Shown: positions 7,033-15,148, counted from the first letter of the stretch. The stretch is 20,262 nucleotides of DNA from Thermoplasmatota archaeon (GCA_030605515.1 JAUWIE010000070.1:1-20262), one strand, 5' to 3'. The notes: generated by a model from the sequence alone, not told the origin. Made by a program: numbers and translations.

Positions 7033-8115
7033 ATGACCGATTTGCTAAATGATGAATTGAACTTGAAATTGCTAAGAGAAATATGTTCTGGTAGCGGTGT
7101 TGATGTAAATATTAGTGAATTATCTCGCTCTCTTAAAAAACATAGAAATACTATTCGTGATAGACTAGAGCCTCTCTTTAAAAATAATATTATAAATAAA
7201 CCGATATATCCATTCTTTTGGTTGTATCAGGAATATCCTTTAATGGTAATTACGCGTGCTGATTTTCCACGAGATGAAACAACCAATAATTTCATAGAAA
7301 AGGATCCTCACATCTTTGCTGCTTTTTTTAAAAAGGAAGGAGAATATAATACATTCATTATTCAATATCATAAGGATATATATAACTATCAACAATGGCG
7401 AGATAGTCTTATAAAAGAAGGGAAACTACCGCCACGAGAAATTCGATATCCTTCAGAAGCTACGTTCTTTAGTAATCAGACGTTCATAAAGTATAATCCT
7501 TCACATCCAATAAACCTAATCGAAAACGATATCAATAAAATACAAGGTAAAATTAATGGCTATAAGTTGGATGCATTATCTCTACAGATACTAAAGAAAC
7601 TAGTATTTGGTGAGGGAATTCAAACTAACGAGAATTATTTATCAGAACAACTTGGCATCCATAGAAAAACTATAGAACGGCGAATATCCTTGCTTCTCAA
7701 AGAAAAAATAATATTAAAACCCACCTGTAGATTCCCACGTTTTGTTGTTCCACCAAACTACACATTAGTAATTTCTTTAATTGAAATTAAAAAACATTCA
7801 GATAAGATAGAAAAAGCATGGAATAATGATCCTCATGTTCCACTAATATTAAGAGCGAGTACTGGAAGGTACACCCATCTGATTTTCAGTTGTTTTTATC
7901 TTACGGAGGATCACACAGAATGGCAAGAAACATATGATCAGCGTTTCTCTGGGTGTCTTGGTGCTGTAAAGAACACTTATCTTTCACCCTCGATGACTTT
8001 TTCTATTGCACAACAGTTTGTCTCTTTGGAAATTATTAAAAAAAGATTGGAGAAAATACATGGCAAAATATTGGTGGATATGATGAAACCAGATAAGCCA
8101 GATAAAGAAAAATAA
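7033..8115 (+). CDS. Tandem-repeat Lrp/AsnC-like winged-helix regulator
   Basis: A 360-residue protein made of two similar halves. Each begins with a winged helix-turn-helix: residues 8-55 with HRNTIRDRL at 37-45, and residues 180-230 with HRKTIERRI at 210-218. The two share the pattern HRxTIxxR, then IIxKP. Each is followed by an alpha/beta stretch of about 100 residues that resembles a degenerate effector domain. The fused dimer could bind a bipartite operator alone. AGAAGGGGG lies just before the ATG. It is divergent from the dehydrogenase operon, the usual place for a local regulator, so control of that operon is likely but inferred. The C-terminus is lysine- and aspartate-rich. No catalytic motif is seen. 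Confidence 0.72.
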   Translation: MTDLLNDELNLKLLREICSGSGVDVNISELSRSLKKHRNTIRDRLEPLFKNNIINKPIYPFFWLYQEYPLMVITRADFPRDETTNNFIEKDPHIFAAFFKKEGEYNTFIIQYHKDIYNYQQWRDSLIKEGKLPPREIRYPSEATFFSNQTFIKYNPSHPINLIENDINKIQGKINGYKLDALSLQILKKLVFGEGIQTNENYLSEQLGIHRKTIERRISLLLKEKIILKPTCRFPRFVVPPNYTLVISLIEIKKHSDKIEKAWNNDPHVPLILRASTGRYTHLIFSCFYLTEDHTEWQETYDQRFSGCLGAVKNTYLSPSMTFSIAQQFVSLEIIKKRLEKIHGKILVDMMKPDKPDKEK

Positions 8116-8381
8116 TATTATTGTAACCATTTTGAAGATATTCAAGTTAGAAAATGGAATATTTTTTGAACAGGGAATTTGTAAAATGAAAGTCAAATGC
8201 CAAGTTTAACTTGGGTTAATCTTGTCTTTCGTAAATGTTCTTTCTGGATTATTTCTACTGTTTATCACTTATGAAAAAATTAAAGTGATTTGGGCACTTA
8301 CTAGGTTAAACGTTCATTAAACAAGTTTTTTGTGTTTTTCTGTTTTTTTTTTTATTTTCAAAACAACAAAAACATTTCTAA
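8116..8381 (+). other. Intergenic region with two hairpins and T tracts
   Basis: No credible gene is seen in these 266 bases. CCAAGT-TTA-ACTTGG (8200-8214) and ATCACTT...AAGTGAT (8264-8289) are perfect inverted repeats. A series of T tracts follows at about 8325-8357. The T tracts on the plus strand could stop transcription of the regulator, and the last AT-rich stretch may hold the promoter of the next gene. A small RNA between 8200 and 8360 is possible but unproven. Confidence 0.35.
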
Positions 8382-8969
8382 ATGAAAACTGCATTACCTA
8401 TTGTCTATATGGATGATATCCCAAAGATAGGTATTACTGGAATGCCCAGCGTTGGAAAAACACAGACCCTTGTTAAAATAATTGAGTTTCTAGAAGGACA
8501 AGGATATGTTATTGAGGGGATGATTACAGAAGCGTTAATTGAAAAGAAAAAACGTGTTGGTTTTTATGTTGTAGATTGGCAGACAAAGGAACGGGAGGTT
8601 TTTGCTCATATTGATTCTGATTCTAAGGATAAAGTGGGTAAATATAGTGTGGATATAAATGCTTTGGAGAAAGTGGGTGTACCTGCTATTGAAAAGGCTA
8701 TAACTGATGAAGAAGTTAATATTATTATTATTGATGAAATTGGTAAAATGGAGATGATATCCGAGAGCTTCTGTGAGATTGTGATTGATGCATTGGATTC
8801 AGATAAACCAATAATTGTAACCTTACATAAGAAATCAAGAAGTCCTCTATTGCAGGATGTTAGAAGACGTGATGATATTCGTATTCTTGAGGTTACACCG
8901 GTTAATAGAAATTTACTTCCTTATAAGATCCAGAAAATAATGGAGGAGAAATTACCTCCGCTTTTTTAA
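8382..8969 (+). CDS. THEP1-family nucleoside-triphosphatase
   Basis: A 195-residue P-loop NTPase of the THEP1 family. The Walker A motif GMPSVGKT is at residues 20-27, and the Walker B motif IIIIDEIGKME follows near 115-125. THEP1 proteins hydrolyse NTPs in vitro and are widespread in archaea; their cellular role is not settled. ATG 8382 has no Shine-Dalgarno, and an in-frame ATG at 8409 would leave a shorter N-terminus closer to the P-loop, so the start is uncertain. The gene ends two bases before trm1, so the two are co-transcribed. A GGAGG/CCTCC hairpin followed by six T residues lies in its last codons. Confidence 0.88.
   Translation: MKTALPIVYMDDIPKIGITGMPSVGKTQTLVKIIEFLEGQGYVIEGMITEALIEKKKRVGFYVVDWQTKEREVFAHIDSDSKDKVGKYSVDINALEKVGVPAIEKAITDEEVNIIIIDEIGKMEMISESFCEIVIDALDSDKPIIVTLHKKSRSPLLQDVRRRDDIRILEVTPVNRNLLPYKIQKIMEEKLPPLF
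8941..8966 (+). terminator. GGAGG/CCTCC hairpin with T run at the THEP1-trm1 junction
   Basis: GGAGG (8942-8946) pairs with CCTCC (8955-8959) across an eight-base loop, extended by a T-G wobble, and is followed by C and six T residues. It overlaps the THEP1 stop and precedes the trm1 ATG by about a dozen bases. It may be an attenuator or may hide the GGAGG. In archaea T tracts alone can terminate, so its strength is unknown. Confidence 0.35.
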
Positions 8970-8971
8970 TT

Positions 8972-10099
8972 ATGAATAAAATTTATAATTATGAGCCTGT
9001 AAATGAGGGTAGTACTAAGGTTTTTGTTTTTAAAAAAAAGTTATCAAAGAAGGGACCGGGTTCTAAGGATAAATTGCCTTTTTATAATCCTGCTATGGAG
9101 CTAAATCGGGATCTCTCGGTTATAGTAGGGCAATGGTTTGTTGATAATAGTAATGATCATGTAAGGTTTCTTGATGGTCTTGCGTCATCTGGTATTCGTG
9201 GTTTTAGACTTGCAAATGAAATTGATGGTGATTTTGAAGTAATGATTAATGATTGGGATGATGACGCTTTTGCATTAATTAATAAGAATATGGAATATTG
9301 TAAACTAGATAATGTAGTAGTTTCAAATAGTAATTTAAATACGGTTCTTTCTGAAAATAAATTTAATTACATTGATATTGATCCATTTGGTTCTCCTGTT
9401 TATTTTATTGATTCAGCGCTTAGAAGTATTTATAATAATGGTATTATTTCTTGTACAGCGACTGATACAGCAACTTTATGTGGTGTTTATCCTAAGGTTT
9501 GTTTAAGGCGATATGGAGCATTACCATTTCATTCTTTTATGATGCATGAAACCGGGTTGAGAATTCTTATTGGTTTTATCTGTAGGGCGGCAGGTAAATA
9601 TGATATGGGAATTGAACCGTTGGTTAGTTACTCTACTGATCACTATTTCAGGGTTTACTTAAAGATAAAAAAAGGTGTAAAAAAGGCTAATGACTCTATT
9701 AAAATGGTATCTTGTATTAATTCAGATAAACTATGTTTATCATCAAAGAATACAAATAGTAACATAGGTCCATTATGGATGGGGAAGCTTCATAATAAAC
9801 ATGCGTTACAGGAGATGCGGACTATTCTTTTTAAGAAGAAACTTGGTACAAAACATATGGTTTGGAAATTATTAGATTTATTAGAAGAGGAAGCTGATGC
9901 TCCAGCTTTTTATTATACAACAGATGAACTTGCTTCTATGTTAAAATGTTCTCCAGTTAAGATGAAAAATATCTTTGAAAAACTTAGAAGTAAGGGATAT
10001 GTTGTGACTAGAACGCATTTTTATCCCACTGGTTTTAAAACTGATACCCCTAGAGATATAATCGAGAAGATTTTTGGAGAGTCAATAGAAAAAAACTAA
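8972..10099 (+). CDS. trm1: tRNA (guanine26-N2)-dimethyltransferase Trm1
   Basis: A 375-residue Trm1 enzyme, which uses S-adenosylmethionine to make N2,N2-dimethylguanosine at position 26 of tRNA. Visible family features are FYNPAMELNRDLSV at 37-50, the LDGLASSGIRG SAM-binding segment at 67-77, the acidic NDWDDDA stretch at 93-99 and the DPFGSP catalytic motif at 137-142. The C-terminal domain (about 300-370) has helical segments that usually contact tRNA. Length and order are normal for archaea. It starts two bases after THEP1 ends. The only strong GGAGG nearby is in the hairpin upstream, about 25 bases from the ATG, so ribosome binding may depend on re-initiation. Confidence 0.95.
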   Translation: MNKIYNYEPVNEGSTKVFVFKKKLSKKGPGSKDKLPFYNPAMELNRDLSVIVGQWFVDNSNDHVRFLDGLASSGIRGFRLANEIDGDFEVMINDWDDDAFALINKNMEYCKLDNVVVSNSNLNTVLSENKFNYIDIDPFGSPVYFIDSALRSIYNNGIISCTATDTATLCGVYPKVCLRRYGALPFHSFMMHETGLRILIGFICRAAGKYDMGIEPLVSYSTDHYFRVYLKIKKGVKKANDSIKMVSCINSDKLCLSSKNTNSNIGPLWMGKLHNKHALQEMRTILFKKKLGTKHMVWKLLDLLEEEADAPAFYYTTDELASMLKCSPVKMKNIFEKLRSKGYVVTRTHFYPTGFKTDTPRDIIEKIFGESIEKN

Positions 10100-10166
10100 A
10101 ATAGTCCATATTATACAACAATCGAAGAATAAGGGGGTTGTAATCCTACCAATAATAACTTAAAGG

Positions 10167-10185
10167 TTGATATCTCCGATATCAA
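10167..10185. promoter_or_regulatory. Perfect inverted repeat upstream of purN
   Basis: TTGATATC-TCC-GATATCAA has exact 8-bp arms around a three-base centre and ends 13 bases before the purN ATG. It could be a regulator-binding site or a hairpin that includes part of the leader. No binding protein can be named. Confidence 0.4.
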
Positions 10186-10198
10186 GGAATGTGAATAT

Positions 10199-10864
10199 AT
10201 GGGGAAAAAATTAAAAGTTGGTGTCTTAGCATCTGGTAGTGGGACAGATTTACAAAGTATTATTGATGCGTCAGAAAAAAATATGATTGATGCAGAGGTT
10301 GCAGTGGTAGTTAGTGATAATAAGGATGCTTTTGCTCTTAAAAGAGCTGAAAAACATGGTATACCTGCTTTTTTTATCAGTTCGAAAAAAAACTCTGATT
10401 ATGAAAAAGAGATGAACAAAATATTAGAGAATCATAACGTAGGGCTTGTTGTTGGTGCTGGTTATATGATGATTCTATCGAGTTCTTTTGTTAAAAAATG
10501 GTATGGAAAACTCATCAATATTCATCCAGCGTTACTTCCTTCTTTTAAGGGTACAAATGCTCAGGGAGATGCTTTTGAGTATGGCGTGAAAATCTCAGGT
10601 TGTACTACTCATTTTATGGATGAACATATGGATCATGGTCCGATTATATTACAAGCAGCTGTTATGGTTCTTCAAGGTGATAACCGGGATAAACTTGCTG
10701 CACGTATCCTTGAAGTTGAACATCAAATATTGCCAAGGACTGTTCATCTTTTTGCTCAAGGTAGGTTGAAAATAGATGGGAGAAAAGTAAAGATTCTCCC
10801 TGGTGATTCATGGAAAGAAAAATATGAAACTATTCCTGATGTGTTATATCCTGAGATGTATTAA
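10199..10864 (+). CDS. purN: Phosphoribosylglycinamide formyltransferase PurN
   Basis: A 221-residue GAR transformylase, which moves the formyl group of 10-formyl-tetrahydrofolate to GAR in purine synthesis. The phosphate-binding loop SGSGTDLQS is at 12-20, and the catalytic trio N107, H109 and D145 sits in INIHP and MDHGPI. The formyl-folate loop GAGYMMIL replaces the more common GFMRIL form, with Met at the Arg position. At 221 residues it is slightly longer than a typical enzyme of about 210, with the extra length at the C-terminus. It precedes the folC-folP genes, as expected for a folate-dependent enzyme. The start has GGAATGTGA just upstream. PurN is patchy in archaea, where formate-dependent PurT or PurP often does such steps. 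Confidence 0.94.
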   Translation: MGKKLKVGVLASGSGTDLQSIIDASEKNMIDAEVAVVVSDNKDAFALKRAEKHGIPAFFISSKKNSDYEKEMNKILENHNVGLVVGAGYMMILSSSFVKKWYGKLINIHPALLPSFKGTNAQGDAFEYGVKISGCTTHFMDEHMDHGPIILQAAVMVLQGDNRDKLAARILEVEHQILPRTVHLFAQGRLKIDGRKVKILPGDSWKEKYETIPDVLYPEMY

Positions 10865-10876
10865 TTGGTAGGACTT

Positions 10877-12178
10877 ATGGATTTTGGTGAAGCATTAAAA
10901 TGGCTTTATGGTTTTCAAAAGTTTGGTATAAAACTTGGTTTAGAGAGAATTAACTGTATTGTAGAAGAATTAGGTCATCCTCAGAAAAACTATAAGATTG
11001 TTCATGTCGGTGGTACAAACGGAAAAGGCTCTGTTTGTAGAGTTATTGGTTCTATTCTTGAAAAAGCAGGTTATAAGGTTGGTATTTACGTTTCACCTCA
11101 TCTGCAACGTTTTTCAGAGCGGATAATAATAAATAATAAGGAGATATCTGAAGATGAAATAGTTTTATTAGTTGAAAAAATTAAACCAATAATTGATGAT
11201 ATGCTATCAAAAGATAATGTTCCTACTTTTTTTGAGATTGTTACCGCGATGGCTTTTCAATATTTTAGCGATAAGGAGATTGATTTTGCTATTGTTGAAG
11301 TAGGCCTAGGAGGGCGTTTTGATGCTACAAATGTTGTTGAACCAATGGTTTCTGTAATAACAAATGTTTCAATGGAACATGAGGAAATTCTAGGTAAAGA
11401 AATTAGTGATATCGCGTTTGAAAAAGCTGGGATTATTAAAAAGAATGTACCCGTTGTTACAAGCGCTAAAGATGAAGCATATAAAATTATTGAAAATGTA
11501 GCTGAAGAAAAAAATTCTCAGTTATGTTCAATAAATGATGAGAACTGGACTAGAATAATTAATGATGATATAAGTCAGGAGTTTTTTATTAGCGGATTCT
11601 TGGAAGATTATTCTATTCAAACATCAATGATGGGTAAGTTTCAAGGAGAAAATATTGCGCTTGCCATTAGTGCAATTGAGTTTCTACAATGCAATGGTAT
11701 CTATATTTCAGATGCAAATATTTATGATGGAGTTAAAGTAGCAGTGAATCCCGGGCGGATGGAGATTTTAAAATTTAAACCAATTGTGTTATTAGATGGT
11801 GCTCATAATTCTGCAGGTATGTTAAAACTTCGAGAGAGTTTGAAAAATGATTTTAATTATGACAAATTAATTGTTGTCATTGGGATTCTTTCAGATAAGA
11901 ATATTAGCTCTTTGATTTCGATAATTTTACCCATTGCAGATAATGTTATTGTTACAAAGCCTCAGAGTGATCGAGCATTTAATCCGGTTGAACTAAAAGA
12001 GATGATTGAAGAAGAAGTCTATAGAAATATGGCATATACAAACAAAGTTGTTATTAAGGAGAAAATCTCTGAAGCAATAGATTATGCTGAATTAATTGCT
12101 GAAAAAAATAGTCTTATTTGTATAACTGGTTCTCTGTATACCGTTGGAGAGGCTAGGGAGTTTATAATTAATAAATAA
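10877..12178 (+). CDS. folC: Folylpolyglutamate synthase / dihydrofolate synthase FolC
   Basis: A 433-residue Mur-ligase-like enzyme that joins glutamate to folates and, in many organisms, makes dihydrofolate from dihydropteroate. The P-loop GGTNGKGS is at 45-52, followed by SPHLQRFSERI, the VEVGLGGRFDATN block, the NVSMEHEEILG Mg-binding region and LLDGAHN in the C-terminal domain. I chose ATG 10877, which has GGTAGGA just before it; TTG 10865, directly after the purN stop, would add four residues. The gene lies immediately after purN and before the folP pair, as part of a folate operon. The dihydrofolate synthase activity is inferred from context. Confidence 0.93.
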   Translation: MDFGEALKWLYGFQKFGIKLGLERINCIVEELGHPQKNYKIVHVGGTNGKGSVCRVIGSILEKAGYKVGIYVSPHLQRFSERIIINNKEISEDEIVLLVEKIKPIIDDMLSKDNVPTFFEIVTAMAFQYFSDKEIDFAIVEVGLGGRFDATNVVEPMVSVITNVSMEHEEILGKEISDIAFEKAGIIKKNVPVVTSAKDEAYKIIENVAEEKNSQLCSINDENWTRIINDDISQEFFISGFLEDYSIQTSMMGKFQGENIALAISAIEFLQCNGIYISDANIYDGVKVAVNPGRMEILKFKPIVLLDGAHNSAGMLKLRESLKNDFNYDKLIVVIGILSDKNISSLISIILPIADNVIVTKPQSDRAFNPVELKEMIEEEVYRNMAYTNKVVIKEKISEAIDYAELIAEKNSLICITGSLYTVGEAREFIINK

Positions 12179-12180
12179 TT

Positions 12181-12189
12181 TATTTATAC
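12181..12189 (+). promoter_or_regulatory. TATA-like element before the FolP-N protein
   Basis: TTTATTTAT lies about 28 bp upstream of ATG 12213, which has no Shine-Dalgarno but a T-rich leader. This fits an internal leaderless promoter for the folP pair inside the operon. Confidence 0.3.
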
Positions 12190-12212
12190 AAAAGTAGTGT
12201 TATTCTTTTTTT

Positions 12213-12578
12213 ATGACAAAGCATCATCTGATGTTCATTGATATTCTCACCCTTAAAGATGCAGAAAGAGAAATACAAAAAATTGGTAGTGATCCTCAGA
12301 GTATTAAAATAATGGCACCTAAAGCAATATCAAAGGTAATTAAACTTGAAAATATAGTGCTTCAGGATGCAATTATCATAAAACAAGACATGCTTTCTAT
12401 TGGTGGCGAGGTTGCAGTCCCTAAAAATACGTTTGAGTTACATGATAAAACCGGTGATATACTAATCATGGGCACAGTTAAACAATTAAATGATCTTGTA
12501 GAAAAATTAAATAGACATTATTCAAGACTTAAGGATATATCAGATGAAATATCAAACCTATTAAAGGATGTTAACTAA
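12213..12578 (+). CDS. Stand-alone FolP N-terminal-domain-like protein
   Basis: A 121-residue protein that resembles, from memory, the N-terminal domain that precedes the TIM barrel in some Firmicutes and related FolP proteins. Shared features are an IGSDPQSIKIMAPKA-like block at 25-39, an ILKQEML-type block (IIKQDMLSIGGEVAVPK at 55-71), an MGTVKQL block near 86-92 and a basic C-terminal helix. Here it is a separate gene ending two bases before folP. It may form a complex with FolP, act as an accessory factor for substrate or folding, or be a remnant of an ancestral fusion. No catalytic residue is recognised and its function is unknown. The start has no Shine-Dalgarno; a TATA-like element lies about 28 bp upstream. 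Confidence 0.72.
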   Translation: MTKHHLMFIDILTLKDAEREIQKIGSDPQSIKIMAPKAISKVIKLENIVLQDAIIIKQDMLSIGGEVAVPKNTFELHDKTGDILIMGTVKQLNDLVEKLNRHYSRLKDISDEISNLLKDVN

Positions 12579-12580
12579 TT

Positions 12581-13459
12581 ATGTTGAAAATTGGTCGAAG
12601 AAACTTTGAACTGGGTAAAAAAACAATTATCATGGGTGTTTTGAATGTTACTCCTGATTCGTTTTCTGATGGTGGAAGTTATTTTTCGGTTGATGAAGCA
12701 GTTAAACATGCTTTATTGATGGAAAAAGATGGTGCTGATATCATTGATATCGGTGGTGAATCCACACGACCTGGTGCTATATCTGTATCTCTTGAAGCAG
12801 AAATAGATAGAGTTATCCCTGTAATAGAGCAGCTTATTGAAAAATTACATATTCCTATTTCAATTGATACTTATAAATCTGAAGTTGCAAGGAGGGCCTT
12901 GGATTTAGGCGTAAGCATGGTAAATGATATTAGTGCTTTAAAAGGTGATAAACATCTGGCTAGTGTTGTCGCTGAGTATGATATTCCTGTTTGTCTTATG
13001 CATATGAAAGGAAATCCAAGGAATATGCAGGAAAAACCGGCATATGATGATATCCTTAAAGAAATCATTGATTTTTTTAAAGAGAGAACAGAATATGCTC
13101 TATTTAATGATATAAAAAAGGAGAATATCATCATTGATCCTGGTCTTGGATTTGGTAAAAGAACAGGTAGAGGTATTGAGGATAACTGTGAAATTCTTCG
13201 TCGTCTTCCTGAGCTTAAGAAACTTGGATATCCTATTATGATTGGTGCTTCAAGAAAAACATTTATTGGTAACATATGTGGTAAAGATGAGTCTTTACCT
13301 GTTTCAGAGAGACTTGAGGGAAGTCTTGCAGCTGCCTGTCTCGCGGTTATTAACGGTGCAGCTATTATTCGTGTACATGATGTGAAGGAGACGCGTCGTT
13401 GCTTGGATCTCATAGATTTTATTGTTAGAATGAAAATAATTAAAAGTTCTGAGATTTAA
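12581..13459 (+). CDS. folP: Dihydropteroate synthase FolP
   Basis: A 292-residue TIM-barrel enzyme that joins 6-hydroxymethyl-7,8-dihydropterin diphosphate to p-aminobenzoate (or a related arylamine). The diagnostic motifs are in order: NVTPDSFSDGG at 22-32, DIGGESTRPGA at 56-66, IDTYKSEVA, NDISALKG, LMHMKGNP, DPGLGFGKR, GASRKTFIG and RVHDV near the end. Length and motif order are those of a complete enzyme, so sulfonamide-sensitive chemistry is plausible. The gene follows the FolP-N protein by two bases. The AAAGGATG in the end of that gene, about 11-17 bases from the ATG, may serve as ribosome site. The presence of FolP argues for own synthesis of a folate-type pterin. Confidence 0.96.
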   Translation: MLKIGRRNFELGKKTIIMGVLNVTPDSFSDGGSYFSVDEAVKHALLMEKDGADIIDIGGESTRPGAISVSLEAEIDRVIPVIEQLIEKLHIPISIDTYKSEVARRALDLGVSMVNDISALKGDKHLASVVAEYDIPVCLMHMKGNPRNMQEKPAYDDILKEIIDFFKERTEYALFNDIKKENIIIDPGLGFGKRTGRGIEDNCEILRRLPELKKLGYPIMIGASRKTFIGNICGKDESLPVSERLEGSLAAACLAVINGAAIIRVHDVKETRRCLDLIDFIVRMKIIKSSEI

Positions 13460-13570
13460 TAAAAAGTCAATGAATTGGATTTTTAGTAGTAATGCTCGTT
13501 TGTTTCATACGTAATAGTATTGCTTCCATTTGCTATAAATTCCTTAAATAAAATGAATTCCAACAACAAT

Positions 13571-13579
13571 TATATATAA
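13571..13579 (+). promoter_or_regulatory. TATA-like box of the C11 peptidase gene
   Basis: TATATATAA lies about 30-37 bp before ATG 13608. With normal archaeal spacing the transcript would begin within a few bases of the ATG. No Shine-Dalgarno is present, which agrees with a leaderless message. The stretch from folP to here has no gene. Confidence 0.45.
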
Positions 13580-13607
13580 TAATAAAATATATTTATATTG
13601 TTAACAT

Positions 13608-14900
13608 ATGAAAAGAAAAATAAAGATTCTAACAATAATATCACTATTACTGATAGTTTCAGCTTCTTTTACGTTTTCAATACCGATAAGGGCAAATATT
13701 CAATCACAAGTAAATGTTTCTAAATGGACAGTTATGTTTTATTTTGCTGGTGATCAAAAAGAGACAGCTTATAGCCTGTCAGATAAGATGCTTGAGGATT
13801 TAGAAAATCTTAAAAAGGTTGGTTCTACAGATGATGTAAACTTTTTAGTATTAATGGATTTAGATGAAAACCATGATTCGCATCTATATTTTGTTCAAAA
13901 AAATGATGTAACCGAGATCCCACTATCTCAGTTGAACAGCTCATGGATCGACGAGGTTAACATGGGCAAAGAATCTACTTTTTACGATTTTATGGAATGG
14001 ACAGTTGTAAACTATCCAGCGCAGTATTATAATGTGTATCTTAATAATCATGGAGGAAGCTGGCGTGGTTTATGTATTGATGAAATTCCAAGTTATGATA
14101 TATTAGATCTTTTTGAGATGGAAAATGTTTTTTCAAAAATTAATACAATAATAGGTAAAAAAATCGATGTTGTTTCAATGGATGCTTGTCTAATGTCAAC
14201 TGTAGAGGTTGCATATCAACTTAAGGACGTAATTAACTATATGATAGGACATGAATCTTTCATATATACTCATGAAGAAAACGGTGGATTATTTCTGAAT
14301 TGGCTTTTAGATGAAATATATAGTAGCATGGCAAGTAACCCATCCATGTCACCAAAAGAGTTATGTTTTAAAAGCGTTGAAGAGTTTAATACAGATAAAT
14401 CATATGTTTATTGGCCGTATATAATAAAACCACAGGCTGTAGATTGTATTAGTGCAATAGATATATCAAAAATAAATGATCTTGCACTGGCATTAAATAA
14501 TATGACAAATATTTTACTCTCAAGACCATTTATCTATAGATTATTATTATCACCTGTGTTTCTCAGGACGCAAAGTTTTGGAGGGGGCTATACTTTCTTA
14601 GGATTAACTTATCACTCTTATCTTGATTTATATGATTTTGCAAGCAAGGTGAAACGATTTATTCCAAACAGAGAAGTAAAGGAATCCGCTGAAAAGGTAA
14701 TGGAACTATTAGATGACATAATTATTGCTGAAAGACATGGAACTAGAAAAATAAGATGGGAACATAAAGATGCACATGGGCTAGCAATATATCTACCATA
14801 CAGAAAGAATACATATAGGGATGGATATGATGAGCTGGGCTTCTCAAAGGATACCAACTGGGATGAATTCATTAAAACTTGTTGGTTAATACGTATATAA
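13608..14900 (+). CDS. Secreted clostripain-like (C11) cysteine peptidase
   Basis: A 430-residue secreted protein of the clostripain family C11. Residues 1-28 are a signal peptide: basic KRKIK, then a hydrophobic LLLIVSASFTF stretch. The catalytic His is H148 in NNHGGSWRG and the catalytic Cys is C194 in MDACLMSTVE. The early TVMFYFAGD strand at 41-49 is also typical of the family. No membrane anchor or sorting domain is seen at the C-terminus, so the enzyme is likely released or bound outside the cell. Family members cleave after basic residues and often self-process; whether this one does is unknown. It is single-gene, with its own TATA-like promoter. Confidence 0.9.
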   Translation: MKRKIKILTIISLLLIVSASFTFSIPIRANIQSQVNVSKWTVMFYFAGDQKETAYSLSDKMLEDLENLKKVGSTDDVNFLVLMDLDENHDSHLYFVQKNDVTEIPLSQLNSSWIDEVNMGKESTFYDFMEWTVVNYPAQYYNVYLNNHGGSWRGLCIDEIPSYDILDLFEMENVFSKINTIIGKKIDVVSMDACLMSTVEVAYQLKDVINYMIGHESFIYTHEENGGLFLNWLLDEIYSSMASNPSMSPKELCFKSVEEFNTDKSYVYWPYIIKPQAVDCISAIDISKINDLALALNNMTNILLSRPFIYRLLLSPVFLRTQSFGGGYTFLGLTYHSYLDLYDFASKVKRFIPNREVKESAEKVMELLDDIIIAERHGTRKIRWEHKDAHGLAIYLPYRKNTYRDGYDELGFSKDTNWDEFIKTCWLIRI

Positions 14901-14926
14901 AAAGGATTAACGCTGTAGCTGGAATG

Positions 14927-15058
14927 CTAGATTTCTTCAAGCACTTCTTCAGTAAAAAATTTTATGACATCCCCATTAGGAAGTATTGCTATTTTTATTT
15001 TCTGTCCTGTCTCAGGGTCTACATCATCTTTAAATGTTGTTCCTTTTGGGAAATTCAT
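14927..15058 (-). CDS. 43-aa acidic hypothetical protein
   Basis: A 43-residue frame starting MNFPKGTTFKDDVDPETG and ending in FFTEEVLEEI. The ATG at 15058 has GAGGG about six to seven bases upstream, which I preferred over the longer ATG 15130 version that has no ribosome site. It is convergent with the C11 peptidase (26-base gap) and divergent from purB. The sequence mix is varied and the end is an amphipathic acidic helix. The family is unknown. Confidence 0.5.
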   Translation of the reverse strand: MNFPKGTTFKDDVDPETGQKIKIAILPNGDVIKFFTEEVLEEI

Positions 15059-15148
15059 ATGCTCCCTCTCAATTATCCTTAATGTGTTAATATTTAATAA
15101 AATTCTTGTTCCTATTTTTATTATTATCAACCCAAAAAGAACATTAAG

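Noticed and set aside
7984..8196. 70-codon minus-strand frame over the end of the regulator
   Set aside because: It is the antisense of a Lys-rich C-terminus and gives a Phe/Ile-rich product with no ribosome site; a shadow frame.
12871..13413. 180-codon minus-strand frame inside folP
   Set aside because: It is fully antisense to a well-conserved folP; the Ser-rich product matches no family.
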